Source: Simkania sp.
GTDB lineage: Bacteria > Chlamydiota > Chlamydiia > Chlamydiales > Simkaniaceae
Reading direction: 5' to 3'
DNA length: 6,047 nucleotides
Assembly: GCA_028279205.1 (NCBI GenBank)
Contig: JANQSR010000172.1
Location: forward strand, 1 to 6,047
Shown piece after piece: positions 5,979 to 6,047 of this stretch (within the stretch, counting starts at the first letter, position 1; each line of letters begins with the position of its first letter). A program made the translations under genes and the position numbers. A model generated the notes under the pieces. That model was not told the origin of the DNA. It did not search any database and worked only from the letters and a program-made list of their open reading frames with translations.

Positions 5979-6013
5979 GTTTTTTTTTGCAAATGATAGG
6001 TGGTTTGTTTAAA

Positions 6014-6047
6014 ATGTCTTGGTATGATGCCAGTAGAGATTCCAGAA
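6014..6047 (+). CDS. Possible start of a further gene running off the window
   Basis: After the small ORF, AGGTGG at 5998-6003 is followed 10 bases later by ATG at 6014, opening a frame that stays open to the window end (MSWYDASRDSR). A second frame opens at ATGATG from 6024 (MMPVEIPE) and is also open to the end, but lacks a nearby ribosome binding site. Too little sequence is present to choose between them or to exclude chance. Confidence 0.2.
   Translation, partial: MSWYDASRDSR

Larger units (their letters stand above)
4598..6047 (+). mobile_element. Left part of a tRNA-Asn-associated integrative element (genomic island or prophage)
   Basis: Everything after the tRNA discriminator base appears to belong to an integrated element: a regulatory spacer, a complete tyrosine recombinase reading inward, and a small orphan ORF. 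The far boundary is outside the window, so the cargo, and whether this is a phage, a conjugative element or a degenerate island, cannot be decided. No structural phage or conjugation gene is visible here. Confidence 0.5.

Noticed and set aside
6005..6028. Promoter with TTGTTT and TATGAT near the window end
   Set aside because: The spacing between the two boxes is 12 bp, too short for a sigma-70-type promoter.
1..6047. CRISPR array, riboswitch or rRNA genes
   Set aside because: No regularly spaced repeats, riboswitch core motifs or continuous rRNA sequence were seen on either strand.

Overview
The window carries two core bacterial genes flanked by mobile DNA on both sides. MetG (methionyl-tRNA synthetase) has a C-terminal Trbp111-type tRNA-binding domain. 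It faces a RecD2-type helicase gene convergently across only 18 bp. From memory, metG and a recD homologue are also neighbours in Chlamydia (around CT032/CT033 of C. trachomatis). With the protein style, moderate GC and a clean sigma-70-type promoter, this makes a Chlamydiae member, probably an amoeba-associated 'environmental' lineage, my best guess. That assignment is inference; nothing in the window proves it.

Layout. Bases 1-99 are the right end of an IS200/IS605-family (IS1341/TnpB-type) element: the last 26 codons of tnpB, then a subterminal hairpin with a bulged T, ending in TCAC. metG starts immediately afterwards with GTG at 100 and runs to 2151. recD2 occupies 2170-4350 on the minus strand. 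The 175-bp gap that follows holds a near-consensus promoter (TTGACA, 17 bp, TAAAAT) for a tRNA-Asn(GUU) gene at 4526-4597. After the tRNA, a 144-bp spacer contains a hairpin, a helically phased 15-bp direct repeat and a hairpin that includes the ribosome binding site. A complete tyrosine recombinase follows at 4742-5809. A 58-codon ORF of unknown function overlaps its end (5802-5978), and the last 70 bp may hold the start of another gene.

How the parts relate. The left side is a transposon end fused to an essential gene. By the known logic of TnpB omega-RNA, the guide of this element would be the first codons of metG, and the metG ribosome binding site lies inside the transposon hairpin. The right side is a typical tRNA-gene integration module: an intact tRNA-Asn that probably forms one attachment site, candidate arm-type repeats, and the integrase reading inward into an element whose remainder lies beyond the window. 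No fully novel multi-gene system is visible. The most interesting observations are at the transposon/metG junction and in the control region between tRNA-Asn and the integrase.
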